NCBI GenBank assembly: GCA_964388455.1
Contig: CAYMAN010000007.1
Location: 17,856 to 81,855, forward strand
Length of the DNA stretch: 64,000 nucleotides
Source: JBBRWO01 sp964388455
GTDB taxonomy: Bacteria > Actinomycetota > Coriobacteriia > Anaerosomatales > JAAXUF01
Direction of reading: 5' to 3'
Shown: piece by piece, positions 18,001 through 26,013 of the stretch
Layout: each line of letters begins with the position of its first letter
Position numbering within the stretch: the stretch's first letter is position 1
The notes under the pieces: generated by a model
What the model was told of the DNA's origin: nothing
Databases searched by the model: none
What the model saw: only the letters and a program-made list of their open reading frames with translations
Position numbers and translations under genes: made by a program

Positions 18001-18549
18001 GACGATCCCCTGCTCCTGGATCTCGAGGTAGAAGTCACCGGGTGCGAAGATGCCCTTGTACTTCTCCGCCCATGCGCGGGCCTCATCGGGTTGATTGCGC
18101 TCGAAGGACTTCGAGACGATGCCGCTCATGCACGCCGACGTGCCGATGAGCCCCTCGGCGTAACGTTCAAGCAACTCAAGGTCTACCTGAGGCTTGTAGT
18201 AGAAGCCCTTCACCGCGGCGTCGCTGACGAGCGCCATCAGGTTGCGGTAGCCCTCGTTGTTCTTGGCCAGAAGCAGCAGGTGGAACAGGTTGGGCTTGCC
18301 GTCGCGTTTGGTACGCGAATCGGGCGTGAAGTAGACCTCGCAGCCTATGATCGGCTTGACGCGACCGGCTCCGACCTTGGGGTCTGCACACGCCTTGTAG
18401 AAATCAACGGCGCCGTACATATACCCATGGTCGGTGATGGCGAGTGCGGGCATTTCGTACTCGACGGCCTGCTTGACCAGCGCTTTCACGCGGGCAGCAC
18501 CGTCGAGGAGCGAGTATTCCGTGTGCGTGTGGATGTGGACGAACGACAT
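15037..18549 (-). CDS. dnaE: DNA polymerase III alpha subunit
   Basis: A 1170-residue family C replicative polymerase, of usual DnaE1 length. The PHP domain is at the N-terminus (FVHIHTHTEYSLLDGAARV). The polymerase core has GPGRGSAAGS and the catalytic aspartates in PDIDMDFDDERRQEV. Then come helix-hairpin-helix segments and a C-terminal OB domain (near residues 1000-1080). It lies 11 bases downstream of the YerC/TrpR-like gene and is likely co-transcribed with it. Separate transcription of the his operon behind it is suggested by the promoter at 14953-14983. Confidence 0.97.
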   Translation of the reverse strand: MSFVHIHTHTEYSLLDGAARVKALVKQAVEYEMPALAITDHGYMYGAVDFYKACADPKVGAGRVKPIIGCEVYFTPDSRTKRDGKPNLFHLLLLAKNNEGYRNLMALVSDAAVKGFYYKPQVDLELLERYAEGLIGTSACMSGIVSKSFERNQPDEARAWAEKYKGIFAPGDFYLEIQEQGIVTNQGVSQTQLNKQIAGLARELSLPLVATNDIHYLTREDAKTQDMLLCIGTGSTVDQPGRMKFSCDEFYMKSHEEMLASIGNQYPEAIANTLAIAEKCDVEIETGRIILPVFEVPEEHSMDSFLREQCIKGLKIRYGDPIPEEVVGRLDHELSIVVPKGISAYFLIVQDFTQWAKDQGIGVGPGRGSAAGSIIAYSLGITNLDPIENGLLFERFLDPERTEMPDIDMDFDDERRQEVIEYVRDKYGADKVAQIVTFGKMKARAALRDAGRVLGYPYGVPDKISKMIVDDLKATIDSSLLQNAEFGVDYKQNPDTARIVDAARSLEGIVRGEGVHAAGVVICRDPLHFYVPVKYDTKGGAVITQYDGPTVADIGLLKMDFLGLRTLTVIADAVTNVAENCGVRLVPDEFPIDDPETFALLQRADTVGVFQVESAGMRQLLRDLNPTSFGDIVAVLALYRPGPLGSGMVKDFVERKHGRREVTYYDERLKSILEETYGTVVYQEQVMRLSMTMSGFSAAKAGKLRKAMGKKQLDALEPLKEDWVNGAAENGYDPKIAEKMWADILPFAEYAFNKSHSAAYGLITMQTAYLKAHYPLEYMAAVLTSYTGKTESIVRYVSECNRAGYTVLPPDVNSSRRHFTPVTGEGIRFGLAGIRGVGAAVVDTILVARDAGGPFTSLQDFCNRVDMKQANKKTLEALIKAGAFDSTGYTRKHLMGMMESCVDSASKKQKDVDSGQVSMFDMFAAEDSGFAEYIPDANDDEWDKPMRLAFEKEMLGIYVSGHPLREIAEEIRRAGDYSLGALDEVPDGTNGWFAGLLASVSLKPTKKGAMMAIANLEDLDGSIEAVLFPQTLDRFRDIVVEDAVVRMRAKLEDSDRGRKLIVAEVERFDGSLFAPPPRRVIVSTDSGALVNGRHKRLLEIIAQYPGTDIAVLCVTDEETGKTFEAALPGTINADSNGLHAELIMLFGAESIRQEPEPKPAERRWRGGARG

Positions 18550-18560
18550 CGACCGGTCGC

Positions 18561-18866
18561 CTACTCGGCCGAGTCGAGACCATCAAGGCGGCCGAGAATC
18601 GCGGTGTAGCCGTCGGCGCCGTACTTGAACGCCTTGCTCACGCGAGAGATCGTCGTCGCCGAGGCGCCGGTGAGTTCCTGGATCGCCGAGTAGTGCTCGC
18701 CGGCGGCCAGAAGCTTGGCCACGTGGAGTCGCTGGGCCATGTCGTGGATCTCACGGATCGTGCACAGATCCTGAAGGAGCGCGAAGGCCTCGTCGGCGGT
18801 CTCGAGGGAGAGAAATGCGGCGAGAAGCTCGTCGACTTCGGGCGTGCGGACGCGGGCATCAGGCAT
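18561..18866 (-). CDS. YerC/YecD-family TrpR-related transcriptional regulator
   Basis: A 101-residue all-helical TrpR-superfamily protein. The helix-turn-helix is recognisable in LHVAKLLAAGEHYSAIQELTGASATTISRVSKAF, preceded by TPEVDELLAAFLSLETADEAFALLQDLCTIREIHDMAQR. ATG 18866 is preferred to an in-frame start 12 codons upstream because it has GGGGGAG at good spacing. YerC-type proteins have been linked by comparative genomics to repression of histidine genes (called HisR); that link is from memory. The position one gene away from the his operon supports it here. Confidence 0.85.
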   Translation of the reverse strand: MPDARVRTPEVDELLAAFLSLETADEAFALLQDLCTIREIHDMAQRLHVAKLLAAGEHYSAIQELTGASATTISRVSKAFKYGADGYTAILGRLDGLDSAE

Positions 18867-18997
18867 ACGTGAAGGTCTCCCCCGGAAGAAGGCGTGAACC
18901 ACTAGATAGCGTGGTCAGGATAGCACGCAGGGACGACATGATGGGGTGCGGATGGGCCGAACGGCGGGCCCCTCATGACGAGCGGAGGTGCGTCGGT

Positions 18998-19101
18998 GCA
19001 CGTGGAGCGGGGTGGGGCTTCGCGAACTGTCCTCGGCTGGCATCGGCGGAGCCGACGCCAGCCTGCGGGAGGTTCGCTGCGGCCCGCCCCGCTCCACGTG
19101 C
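18998..19101 (+). repeat. Structured palindromic element, copy B
   Basis: Perfect 15-base arms GCACGTGGAGCGGGG (18998-19012) and its complement (19087-19101) enclose GCGAACTGTCCTCGG (19022-19036) and CTGCGGGAGGTTCGC (19063-19077). An inner stem, GGCTGGC-A-TCGGC with GCCGA-C-GCCAGCC, closes the top. The core matches copies A and C; the arms and inner stem do not match in sequence, only in pairing. Confidence 0.85.
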
Positions 19102-19220
19102 CCGCGCGCTCTCGGTTCGCGCAATACCAAGCCAGCGGGTTTCTCTCCCCAGGCCTCTCGCCCCTGCCGAGGCACAGCCTTGGGAGGGTGCTCGTGAGGT
19201 CGCCCGAGTCGGGTGCACGC

Positions 19221-19332
19221 GTGAGCGAGGGCGGGCGTGGGCCGCAGCGAACCTCCCGCAGGAAACCTATCCGGCCCCGCCGGACAGGTTTCCGAGGACA
19301 GTTCGCGAAGGTCTACGCCCGCCCTCGCTCAC
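19221..19332 (-). repeat. Structured palindromic element, copy C
   Basis: Perfect 18-base arms GTGAGCGAGGGCGGGCGT (19221-19238) and its complement (19315-19332). Read on the minus strand it holds the same GCGAACTGTCCTCGG and CTGCGGGAGGTTCGC core, and an inner stem GGAAACCT-(A or C)-xCCGG with the same A/C mismatch position as copy B. It ends four bases before the MFS stop codon, so it could also terminate that transcript, although there is no T tract. Confidence 0.85.
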
Positions 19333-19335
19333 GCC

Positions 19336-20592
19336 CTACAGCAGCTCGTCGCCAAGCCCCACGCTCGGCTCCAGACGCTGTATCTCGGCAGTCCGCAACT
19401 TCTCGGCGGTGATCGAGCGATCCACGCGTGCGGCAATCGGGAGCGACGCAAGCGCGATGACCGACACGAGCACGCCGCCTGCGATCAGCGTGGGCTGCAC
19501 CCCGAACATGACCGCGAGCGTCGGAGCAATCGCCAGCGGGACAAGTTCGCCGGCATTGCGATGGTACTGCGCGGTGCCGACGATTCGGCCGACGTACTCG
19601 TGCGGCGAGGCGACGTGGAGCAGCGTCCTGAGCAGTGGTTCGGTGGCACCGATCACCAGACCCCAGGCGACCGCGCCGATAGCGATGAGCCTCAGATCGG
19701 TCGACCCGACGTAGAAGATCGCGCCCGCCCCCGTCAGAGCGGCCATGACCGCCAGCCCCCGGGCGGAGCGAATCCTTGCGGGCAGCTTGGGCAGCAGCAG
19801 CGAGCCCGTCACCAGCCCCACGCCGAACGCCGAGTTCATCCACCCGATCCACTCCACGCCCACCCCGACCACATCGCGATAGAAGAGCGGCTCGAGCGCC
19901 GAGAACGCCCCGAAACCGAACCAGATCGCGGTGCCCGTGAGGATGAAGTAGCGCAATGACGGGGTCGAGTAGCTCATTTTCAAGCCATCTTTGAACTCTT
20001 GGAGCGCATGGTGATCCTCGGCGGGCTTGGAGGCGACCTCAATGTGCACGAACCAGATCAACACTGCGGCGATCACCGACGCCACCACCATCGCGATGAA
20101 CACCGAGCGCGGCCCCCATTGGCTCGCAACGGCCGCACCGACCGCCGGTCCGAGCACGAAAGCGAACGAACCTGCGCCCTCGATGAATGAGTTGGCTCGC
20201 TGGAGCTCTTCCGGTCCGTCGACAAGGTAGGGCGCGAACGCCGAGCCCGCGGTGAACGTCGGGGTTCCCACCAGTCCGAGGAGCCACGCCAGCGGCACGA
20301 ACACCGCGAACGTCGGCGCGAACACCAGCGCGATGCACGTGGGAACCGTCAGGATCTCGGCGCCGATGAGTACTTTGCGCGGCCCGTGACGGTCGATGAG
20401 CACGCCGGCCACCATCGACCCGATGATCGCGGCGACGCTGTTGCCGGCCATGACCCAGGCGAGCGTCGCTGCGCTCGCGTTGAAGGTGTAAGCGGCCATT
20501 CCCCACGTGCCGATGAAGAACGCGGCGCTGCCGCCGATGCGTGAGACGAAGCGCGCGGCGACAACGAAGGCGAGATTTCGGTTTCTGTGCAT
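19336..20592 (-). CDS. Major facilitator superfamily transporter
   Basis: A 418-residue protein with about twelve membrane segments. The loop 2-3 motif reads GVLIDRHGPRKVLIGAEIL, a good MFS motif A. A longer hydrophilic loop around residues 200-220 separates the two halves. Overall it resembles MFS_3-type efflux proteins (enterobactin exporter or macrolide efflux-like). The substrate cannot be told. It lies six bases behind the FAH-family gene, the last gene of the cimA transcription unit. Confidence 0.85.
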   Translation of the reverse strand: MHRNRNLAFVVAARFVSRIGGSAAFFIGTWGMAAYTFNASAATLAWVMAGNSVAAIIGSMVAGVLIDRHGPRKVLIGAEILTVPTCIALVFAPTFAVFVPLAWLLGLVGTPTFTAGSAFAPYLVDGPEELQRANSFIEGAGSFAFVLGPAVGAAVASQWGPRSVFIAMVVASVIAAVLIWFVHIEVASKPAEDHHALQEFKDGLKMSYSTPSLRYFILTGTAIWFGFGAFSALEPLFYRDVVGVGVEWIGWMNSAFGVGLVTGSLLLPKLPARIRSARGLAVMAALTGAGAIFYVGSTDLRLIAIGAVAWGLVIGATEPLLRTLLHVASPHEYVGRIVGTAQYHRNAGELVPLAIAPTLAVMFGVQPTLIAGGVLVSVIALASLPIAARVDRSITAEKLRTAEIQRLEPSVGLGDELL

Positions 20593-20598
20593 CGCGCG

Positions 20599-21378
20599 CT
20601 AGAGGCCTTCAGCTGCGGTGCCGTTGGCGTTCTCGACGGGGTTGCGCAACGTGCCAACACCCTCGATGAACACCTCGACGACGTCACCGTCGTGGATCTC
20701 ACCGATCCCGCCCGGCGTCCCTGTGAGAACCACGTCACCGGGAACGAGCGTCATCACCTGGCTGATAAAGCTCACCAGTGTGTAGGGGTCGAAGAGCATG
20801 TCGGAGGTGCGCACCTGCTGGCGCACCTCGCCGTTGACCGTAGTGCGCAGCTCGAGGTCGAGTGGGTCGACGTCGGTGGCGACCCACGGACCCAGCGGAC
20901 AGAAGCCGTCGAATCCCTTGGCTCGCGTCCACTGACCGTCGCGCTTCTGCAGGTCGCGCGCGGTCACGTCGTTGCCGCAGATGAAGCCGAGCACGTTCTC
21001 GGCGGCCTGGTTCGGACTTACGCGATGTGTGCGTCGGCCGATGACCACACCCAGCTCGCCCTCGTAATCGACGCGACCAACGCCCTCGGGCAGCGGAATC
21101 GGAGTCATGGGGCCGATGACGGCGGTGGACGGCTTCACGAAGATGACGGGCTCGACCGGGGTGTCGTGGCCCATCTCGGCGATGTGGTTCTTGTAGTTGA
21201 GTCCCACGCAGACGACCTTGGTGGGGACGACCGGCGAGAGCAGATGCGCCGTCACAAGTGGGACGACCCCTTCCGGCTCCCAAGCCGCGAACGGTTCGTC
21301 ACTGATGAGGGTGATGGTGGTTTCGTCGGCCAGTCCGTAGCGGCAATCGCCCTCGTGCATGATCCGCACGACACGCAT
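20599..21378 (-). CDS. Fumarylacetoacetate hydrolase family protein
   Basis: A 259-residue FAH-fold metal enzyme. It shows VCVGLNYKNHIAEMG, the metal-binding VDYEGELGVVIGR, GNDVTARDLQKRDGQW, and the C-terminal VLTGTPGGIGEI. The ATG at 21378 has AGGGGGC at good spacing and gives the length of short FAH proteins; in-frame starts at 21429 and 21465 overlap cimA. Family members act as acylpyruvases, oxaloacetate decarboxylases or 2-hydroxyhepta-diene-dioate isomerases; the substrate is not decidable. Sitting behind cimA, clearance of a 2-oxoacid by-product is possible (inference). Confidence 0.88.
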   Translation of the reverse strand: MRVVRIMHEGDCRYGLADETTITLISDEPFAAWEPEGVVPLVTAHLLSPVVPTKVVCVGLNYKNHIAEMGHDTPVEPVIFVKPSTAVIGPMTPIPLPEGVGRVDYEGELGVVIGRRTHRVSPNQAAENVLGFICGNDVTARDLQKRDGQWTRAKGFDGFCPLGPWVATDVDPLDLELRTTVNGEVRQQVRTSDMLFDPYTLVSFISQVMTLVPGDVVLTGTPGGIGEIHDGDVVEVFIEGVGTLRNPVENANGTAAEGL

Positions 21379-21418
21379 GCCTTGCCCCCTGATGCGACCA
21401 AGCGAGTCGATCTCGCTG

Positions 21419-22999
21419 CTACTTTCCATGCGAGTCGGGGCTTTCCTGCTGCGGGTTGCGCGCAAGGCCGTATTCGATGGCGTCGACGAGTGCTTCCCAC
21501 GACGCTTCGATGATGTTCTCCGAGACGCCCACGGTGCCCCAGCTGGTCTCGGCGTCCTTGGTCTCGATGAGGACGCGCGTGACGGCGTCGGTCCCCTTCT
21601 TGTCCTCCAGGACGCGGACCTTGTAGTCGTCGAGCGTGATTGCGGCGAGCTGCGGGTAGAAGCGGCCGATCGCGATGCGCAGCGCCTTGTCTAGCGCGTT
21701 GACGGGGCCGTTGCCCTCGGCGGTCGCGATGAAGCGGTGACCGCTCGCGTGGATCTTGATGGTGGCCTCGGTCATGACGCGGCCGTCCTCGCGCTTCTCG
21801 GCGATGACGCGGAAGGACTCCAGTCGGAACGCCGGCTCGAAGGTGCCGAGGCGCTTCTGGAGCATAACCGAGAGGGACGCGTCGGCGGCCTCGAAGCTGT
21901 AGCCTTGATACTCGAGGTCCTTGATGTCGTCGAGCACTGTGGCGGCCTGCTCGCCGGAAAGGTCGATACCGAGTTCGGCGGCCTTCATGGTGAGCGACGC
22001 GCGGCCGGCGAGTTCGCTGACCACGACGCGGGCGGCGTTGCCGACACTCGCGGGTTCGATATGCTCATAGGCGCCTGCGAGTCGCCCGGTCGCGCTCGCG
22101 TGCAACCCGCCCTTGTGCGCGAACGCGCTCGCGCCCACATACGGCTGCTGCGCGACGGGTGCGAGGTTCACGGTCTCAGCAACAAAATGACTGACCTCGG
22201 TCAGCAGGCTCAGCTGTTCACGGCTGACGCAGTCGTCGTTCATCTTGAGCACCAGCGCCGGAATGATCGCCGAGAGGTCCGCGTTGCCGGCCCGCTCACC
22301 GTAGCCGTTCATGGTGCCCTGCACATGGCTGCAGCCGGCTTCCACCGCCACGAGCGAGTTCGCGATCGCGCAGCCGGAGTCGTTGTGCGTGTGGATGCCG
22401 AGCGGCGCCGAGACGCGCGGGGCGATCTCGCCGACGATGCGTGCGATGTCGCCCGGCAACATGCCGCCGTTGGTGTCGCAGAGGATGACGCCGTCGGCGC
22501 CGGCCTCGGCAGCAGCGATGCAGACCTCGGTGGCGTACTCGGGATTGGCGACGTAGCCGTCGAAGAAGTGCTCGGCGTCGAGGAAGACGGTGCGTCCGGC
22601 GGCCTTGAGGTACGCGACGCTCTCGCGGACCATCGCGAGGTTCTCGGCCAGCTCGCAGTGGAGCGCCTCGGTGACCTGCAGGTCCCACGCCTTGCCGACG
22701 ATGCAGAGCGCCTTGCAGCCGGTGTCAAGCAACGCGGCGAGGCCAGGATCGGTCTCGGCGGTGGTGTCCTTGCGGCGTGTCGAGCCGAACGCCGAGATGA
22801 CGGCCTGCTCCAGTTTCAGCTCACGCGCGCGCTCGAAGAACTCGATGTCTTTGGGGTTGCTCCCCGGGAATCCGCCCTCGATGTAGTGCACGCCGAGCAG
22901 GTCGAGCTTCGCCGCGATACGCAGCTTGTCCTGGACGGAGAGCGACAACCCTTCGCGCTGGGTGCCGTCGCGCAACGTGGTGTCGTAGAGGGTGATCAC
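21419..22999 (-). CDS. cimA: (R)-citramalate synthase
   Basis: A 526-residue DRE-TIM enzyme. It shows ITLYDTTLRDGTQREGLSLS at the start, HTHNDSGCAIANSLVAV, an aldolase barrel to about residue 300, and a C-terminal LeuA-type allosteric domain. The divergent sequence and length match the CimA group rather than LeuA; a LeuA also exists at 63026. It makes citramalate from pyruvate and acetyl-CoA, a threonine-independent route to 2-oxobutyrate and isoleucine that uses LeuCDB next. The GTG at 22999 behind GAGGAGA is preferred over the longer open frame to 23080. Confidence 0.9.
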   Translation of the reverse strand: MITLYDTTLRDGTQREGLSLSVQDKLRIAAKLDLLGVHYIEGGFPGSNPKDIEFFERARELKLEQAVISAFGSTRRKDTTAETDPGLAALLDTGCKALCIVGKAWDLQVTEALHCELAENLAMVRESVAYLKAAGRTVFLDAEHFFDGYVANPEYATEVCIAAAEAGADGVILCDTNGGMLPGDIARIVGEIAPRVSAPLGIHTHNDSGCAIANSLVAVEAGCSHVQGTMNGYGERAGNADLSAIIPALVLKMNDDCVSREQLSLLTEVSHFVAETVNLAPVAQQPYVGASAFAHKGGLHASATGRLAGAYEHIEPASVGNAARVVVSELAGRASLTMKAAELGIDLSGEQAATVLDDIKDLEYQGYSFEAADASLSVMLQKRLGTFEPAFRLESFRVIAEKREDGRVMTEATIKIHASGHRFIATAEGNGPVNALDKALRIAIGRFYPQLAAITLDDYKVRVLEDKKGTDAVTRVLIETKDAETSWGTVGVSENIIEASWEALVDAIEYGLARNPQQESPDSHGK

Positions 23000-23081
23000 G
23001 GGTTCTCCTCGGCGCATCGAGATGGTCCTTGCATACAGTCTAGCGCACGCACCTAGCGGCCCACTGCGCACGAACCACATG

Positions 23082-24902
23082 CTATCGCGGCGTCGAAACG
23101 ATTCCCGTCGTGTACGGGATCACCACACCGCCGACAAGCGTGGTCTCATCGGACACGATCCGGTACGTGATGCCTCTGGCTTCGAGCTTGGCCCACGTCG
23201 TCTCAAACTGCTGTTGCTGCAACAACGCCACCCCGGGCGACGCGGCCACACGGTCCAGCACCGCACCGATCTCCATGCGAGCATTGACGGTGTTCGCGAA
23301 ACCTATGGTTCCGACGAAGACAGCGTTCACGAGCAGAAGACCGAACATCGTCCAGCCGAGAAACTGCGACCTGCACCCGACGCCGCGCAGCAAGAGTGCG
23401 GCGACCGTGAGTACCGGTACGAGCCAAAGTTGCGGGGCATATCGCGCCCACCAGCCTTCGGGGTTAACGAGCACCGTAGAGACGATGACGACTTGGGCGT
23501 ACAACATGCCCAGCACGACACGGTCGCGACGTGAGCGCTCGGATGTGAGGAGAAGTACAACACCGACCAGTGACAGGACGAGTATGCCGCCGAAAAGTGG
23601 ACCGAATCCGGCTATTCGCGTTTCAGGAGCCAGATAGGGCCGAATCTCGCTTTGGTGGACCGTGAACGGAATCTTGAGCTGCGTGACCACCGCCTGAGGC
23701 GAACTGCCCCGCTGGTGATCGGCCCGAGAGAACAGCGAGCGAAACAGTCGCTCGAACCGATTCGTCCCCACGAAGTCGCCTGGTGAGTTGTTGGTCATGA
23801 TGTCGACCGTCCCCGAGCCCACGAGGGGGTAGAAGATGGAACGACCCTGAAGCATATTCTGAGCGTAGGGATTGAAGCCGACGAGACCGACCGCCGCGAT
23901 CAGTCCGCCGCACACCCACACTGCCACGATCCGTCGCTGCATGCACGGCTTCACCATCATCACAGCGACCGCGATTCCAAGCGCCAGCGCGACAGCGTAG
24001 ACAAGCCCGGTGAACTTCGCCGTCGCGAGCATCATCAGCGTGATTCCGAGCGCCGCCGCTACGGGCCATCGGGCAAGCCGTGTGAACAGCAGCCCACTGA
24101 GTGCGAGCGACAGCGCGAACAACGAGGCGACCTGCCCATCGACCATGAAGGTGAACGCCTGAGCCAGCACCACCGGATTGACGGCCATCACTATGGCGAG
24201 CACAAGCGCGCTTCGGTGCCGTTGCCCGGCGATCGCGAGAAGCAACGCGACCCAAGCGAACCACACCGTCGCGGCGAGCACGAGACCCGATGCCTTCGCC
24301 TGTTCCATGACTCCGGCGAGCCGGAAAATCACCGCGCCGCGGATCCACGTCCCCTTGGGGAAACTCTCTGTGGCGAGCCACTGATCGATTCGCGCTCTCT
24401 CGACGACTGGCTGGTATATCGGATTCCAGCCGCTCTCGAGTTCCGCGACTGCAACCTGGTGCGCGGTGTTTCCATCCCATGACACGTCGAAGAACGCACC
24501 GGACAGAAGGAGTGCGCTCACGACGATTCCCGCAACACAGCCGGTCAATAGGCCGAACGTCAGCACGTGGCGCGAGGAAACGAACGAACGCACGGCAAAC
24601 CAGTGGAAGACCACAGCCAAGACCGAGGCGATCGCCACGCACCATGCACCGACAGACACGCCGACCACCAGTCCAACAGAAGCAATCAACTCGATCGAGC
24701 CCAGCCACCACACCAGCGTGAGCGCCAGCAGTAGTCCGGCCCGCGATGCGCCATCCCACGGGTTCTGCTCGGCAGAGACATCGGAAAACCACGTTCCGAT
24801 GCGCCGACGGAACAGCGTGGCCAACACCGCGCACAGCGCAAGGGTTCCGGCCGCGGCGAGCGCGTAGGGCGCCAGCACGCTCAAGCCGCGTGAGATGTCC
24901 AA
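23082..24902 (-). CDS. Polytopic membrane protein, GT-C glycosyltransferase-like
   Basis: A 606-residue protein with roughly 13 hydrophobic segments and a large extracytoplasmic loop after residue 130 (SWDGNTAHQVAVAELESGWNP). It ends in a soluble domain of about 80 residues. An acidic residue in the first large loop (DVSWDG) and the overall layout recall GT-C lipid-linked sugar transferases such as the PMT/ArnT group. No specific family was recognised. It starts at TTG 24902 behind GAGG. It lies 18 bases after ilvE and is probably co-transcribed with it and cimA. Confidence 0.6.
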   Translation of the reverse strand: MDISRGLSVLAPYALAAAGTLALCAVLATLFRRRIGTWFSDVSAEQNPWDGASRAGLLLALTLVWWLGSIELIASVGLVVGVSVGAWCVAIASVLAVVFHWFAVRSFVSSRHVLTFGLLTGCVAGIVVSALLLSGAFFDVSWDGNTAHQVAVAELESGWNPIYQPVVERARIDQWLATESFPKGTWIRGAVIFRLAGVMEQAKASGLVLAATVWFAWVALLLAIAGQRHRSALVLAIVMAVNPVVLAQAFTFMVDGQVASLFALSLALSGLLFTRLARWPVAAALGITLMMLATAKFTGLVYAVALALGIAVAVMMVKPCMQRRIVAVWVCGGLIAAVGLVGFNPYAQNMLQGRSIFYPLVGSGTVDIMTNNSPGDFVGTNRFERLFRSLFSRADHQRGSSPQAVVTQLKIPFTVHQSEIRPYLAPETRIAGFGPLFGGILVLSLVGVVLLLTSERSRRDRVVLGMLYAQVVIVSTVLVNPEGWWARYAPQLWLVPVLTVAALLLRGVGCRSQFLGWTMFGLLLVNAVFVGTIGFANTVNARMEIGAVLDRVAASPGVALLQQQQFETTWAKLEARGITYRIVSDETTLVGGVVIPYTTGIVSTPR

Positions 24903-24920
24903 ACCCGCTACCTCACTCTG

Positions 24921-25835
24921 CTAGACGCGCTCCAGCCACTCCTCGTACTCGGGCAGCTCGCCCCTGACGGCTTTGAAGTACGTCTCTTGAATGGCGAGCG
25001 TGATGGGACCCGCCGGGCCGATGACACGGTGGTCCACCGAGCGGACCGGAACGAGCTCTGCAGCCGAGCCGGTCATGAAGACCTCGTCGGCGGTGTAGAG
25101 GTCGGTGCGCACCAGCGAGTCCTCGAGGATGTCGTAGCCCAGGCCGATGGCGATCTGCATGACCGAATCGCGCGTGATGCCTTCGAGCAGGCCATCGGAG
25201 ACCGGCGGGGTGAAGATCTCGCCGCCGCGAACGATGAACAGGTTCTCGCCGGTTCCCTCGGTCACGAGACCCTGCTCGTTGAGGAGAATCGCCTCATGGT
25301 AGCCGTGCTGGTTGGCTTCGATGCGCGCCAACGATGAGTTGAGGTAGTTGCCGGTCGCCTTGATCGCGGGCGGCAGCGAGTTGATACCGCGCTGACGCCA
25401 GGAGCTGATGCCCACATCGACGCCCTCGCGAACCGCGTCGGCACCGTGGAAGTTCTCCCACGGCCAGCACGCGATGATGACCTGCACGGGTGCAGGAATC
25501 GGATCGAGCCCCATGACGCCATAACCGCGAAACGCGAGCGGGCGGATGTAGCACGACTGCAGTTTGTTGACGCGTATGGTGTCCTTGACCGCAGTCACCA
25601 GCTCATCGACGGTGTAGCCGAGGTCCATGAACAGCATCTTGGCACTGCGCTCGAAGCGCTCCATATGCTCCGTTAGACGGAACACTGCGGGACCGTCGGC
25701 CGTCTCGTAGCAGCGGATTCCCTCGAATACGCCGGAGCCGTAGTGCAGCGCGTGGGTGAGTACGTGGACCTGAGCCTTGTCCCAGTCGACCAGCTCGCCA
25801 TCCATCCAGATCTTATCGACCTTGGGCAATGCCAT
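24921..25835 (-). CDS. ilvE: Branched-chain amino acid aminotransferase
   Basis: A 304-residue fold-type IV PLP enzyme, the last step of leucine, isoleucine and valine synthesis. It shows WMDGELVDWDKAQVHVLTH, YGSGVFEGIRCYE, CYIRPLAFRGYGVMG, the PLP lysine in AIKATGNYLNSSLA, and a TEGTGENLFIV cofactor loop. ATG 25835 behind GGGGGAG is preferred to an open frame extending 37 codons upstream. It sits between a large cytochrome gene and the membrane protein/cimA pair. Confidence 0.95.
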   Translation of the reverse strand: MALPKVDKIWMDGELVDWDKAQVHVLTHALHYGSGVFEGIRCYETADGPAVFRLTEHMERFERSAKMLFMDLGYTVDELVTAVKDTIRVNKLQSCYIRPLAFRGYGVMGLDPIPAPVQVIIACWPWENFHGADAVREGVDVGISSWRQRGINSLPPAIKATGNYLNSSLARIEANQHGYHEAILLNEQGLVTEGTGENLFIVRGGEIFTPPVSDGLLEGITRDSVMQIAIGLGYDILEDSLVRTDLYTADEVFMTGSAAELVPVRSVDHRVIGPAGPITLAIQETYFKAVRGELPEYEEWLERV

Positions 25836-25933
25836 CGTCGCTCCCCCTCGTCCGTATGCGTCATATGTAGCGTACCAGTGTACCCGACCGCGCCGAGCCG
25901 CACGAGGACGCCCGCAGCGACCGTTGGGGATGC

Positions 25934-25968
25934 AAGAAGGCCCCACCCGAGTTCGGTGAGGCCTTCTG
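25934..25968 (-). terminator. Intrinsic terminator after the glycine-rich cytochrome gene
   Basis: On the minus strand AGAAGGCCTCACC and GGGTGGGGCCTTCT form a long stem with a six-base loop, followed by a weak T-rich stretch. It lies about 45 bases past the cytochrome stop, before ilvE. The GAAGGC foot is shared with the terminator at 32395-32422, which follows the paralogous cytochrome gene. Confidence 0.75.
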
Positions 25969-26013
25969 AGTGATCACGCACAAGCAAACTGCAGAACCAC
26001 ACACTCGTCGCGA

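Larger units (their letters stand above)
18867..19335. other. Intergenic region with two inverted copies of a structured repeat
   Basis: About 470 bases between the YerC-like gene and the MFS gene contain no convincing reading frame. Two large palindromic elements (18998-19101 and 19221-19332, opposite orientations) fill most of it. The roughly 120 bases between them show no recognisable feature. The promoter of the YerC-dnaE unit must lie at the left end, but no clear boxes were found. Confidence 0.7.
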
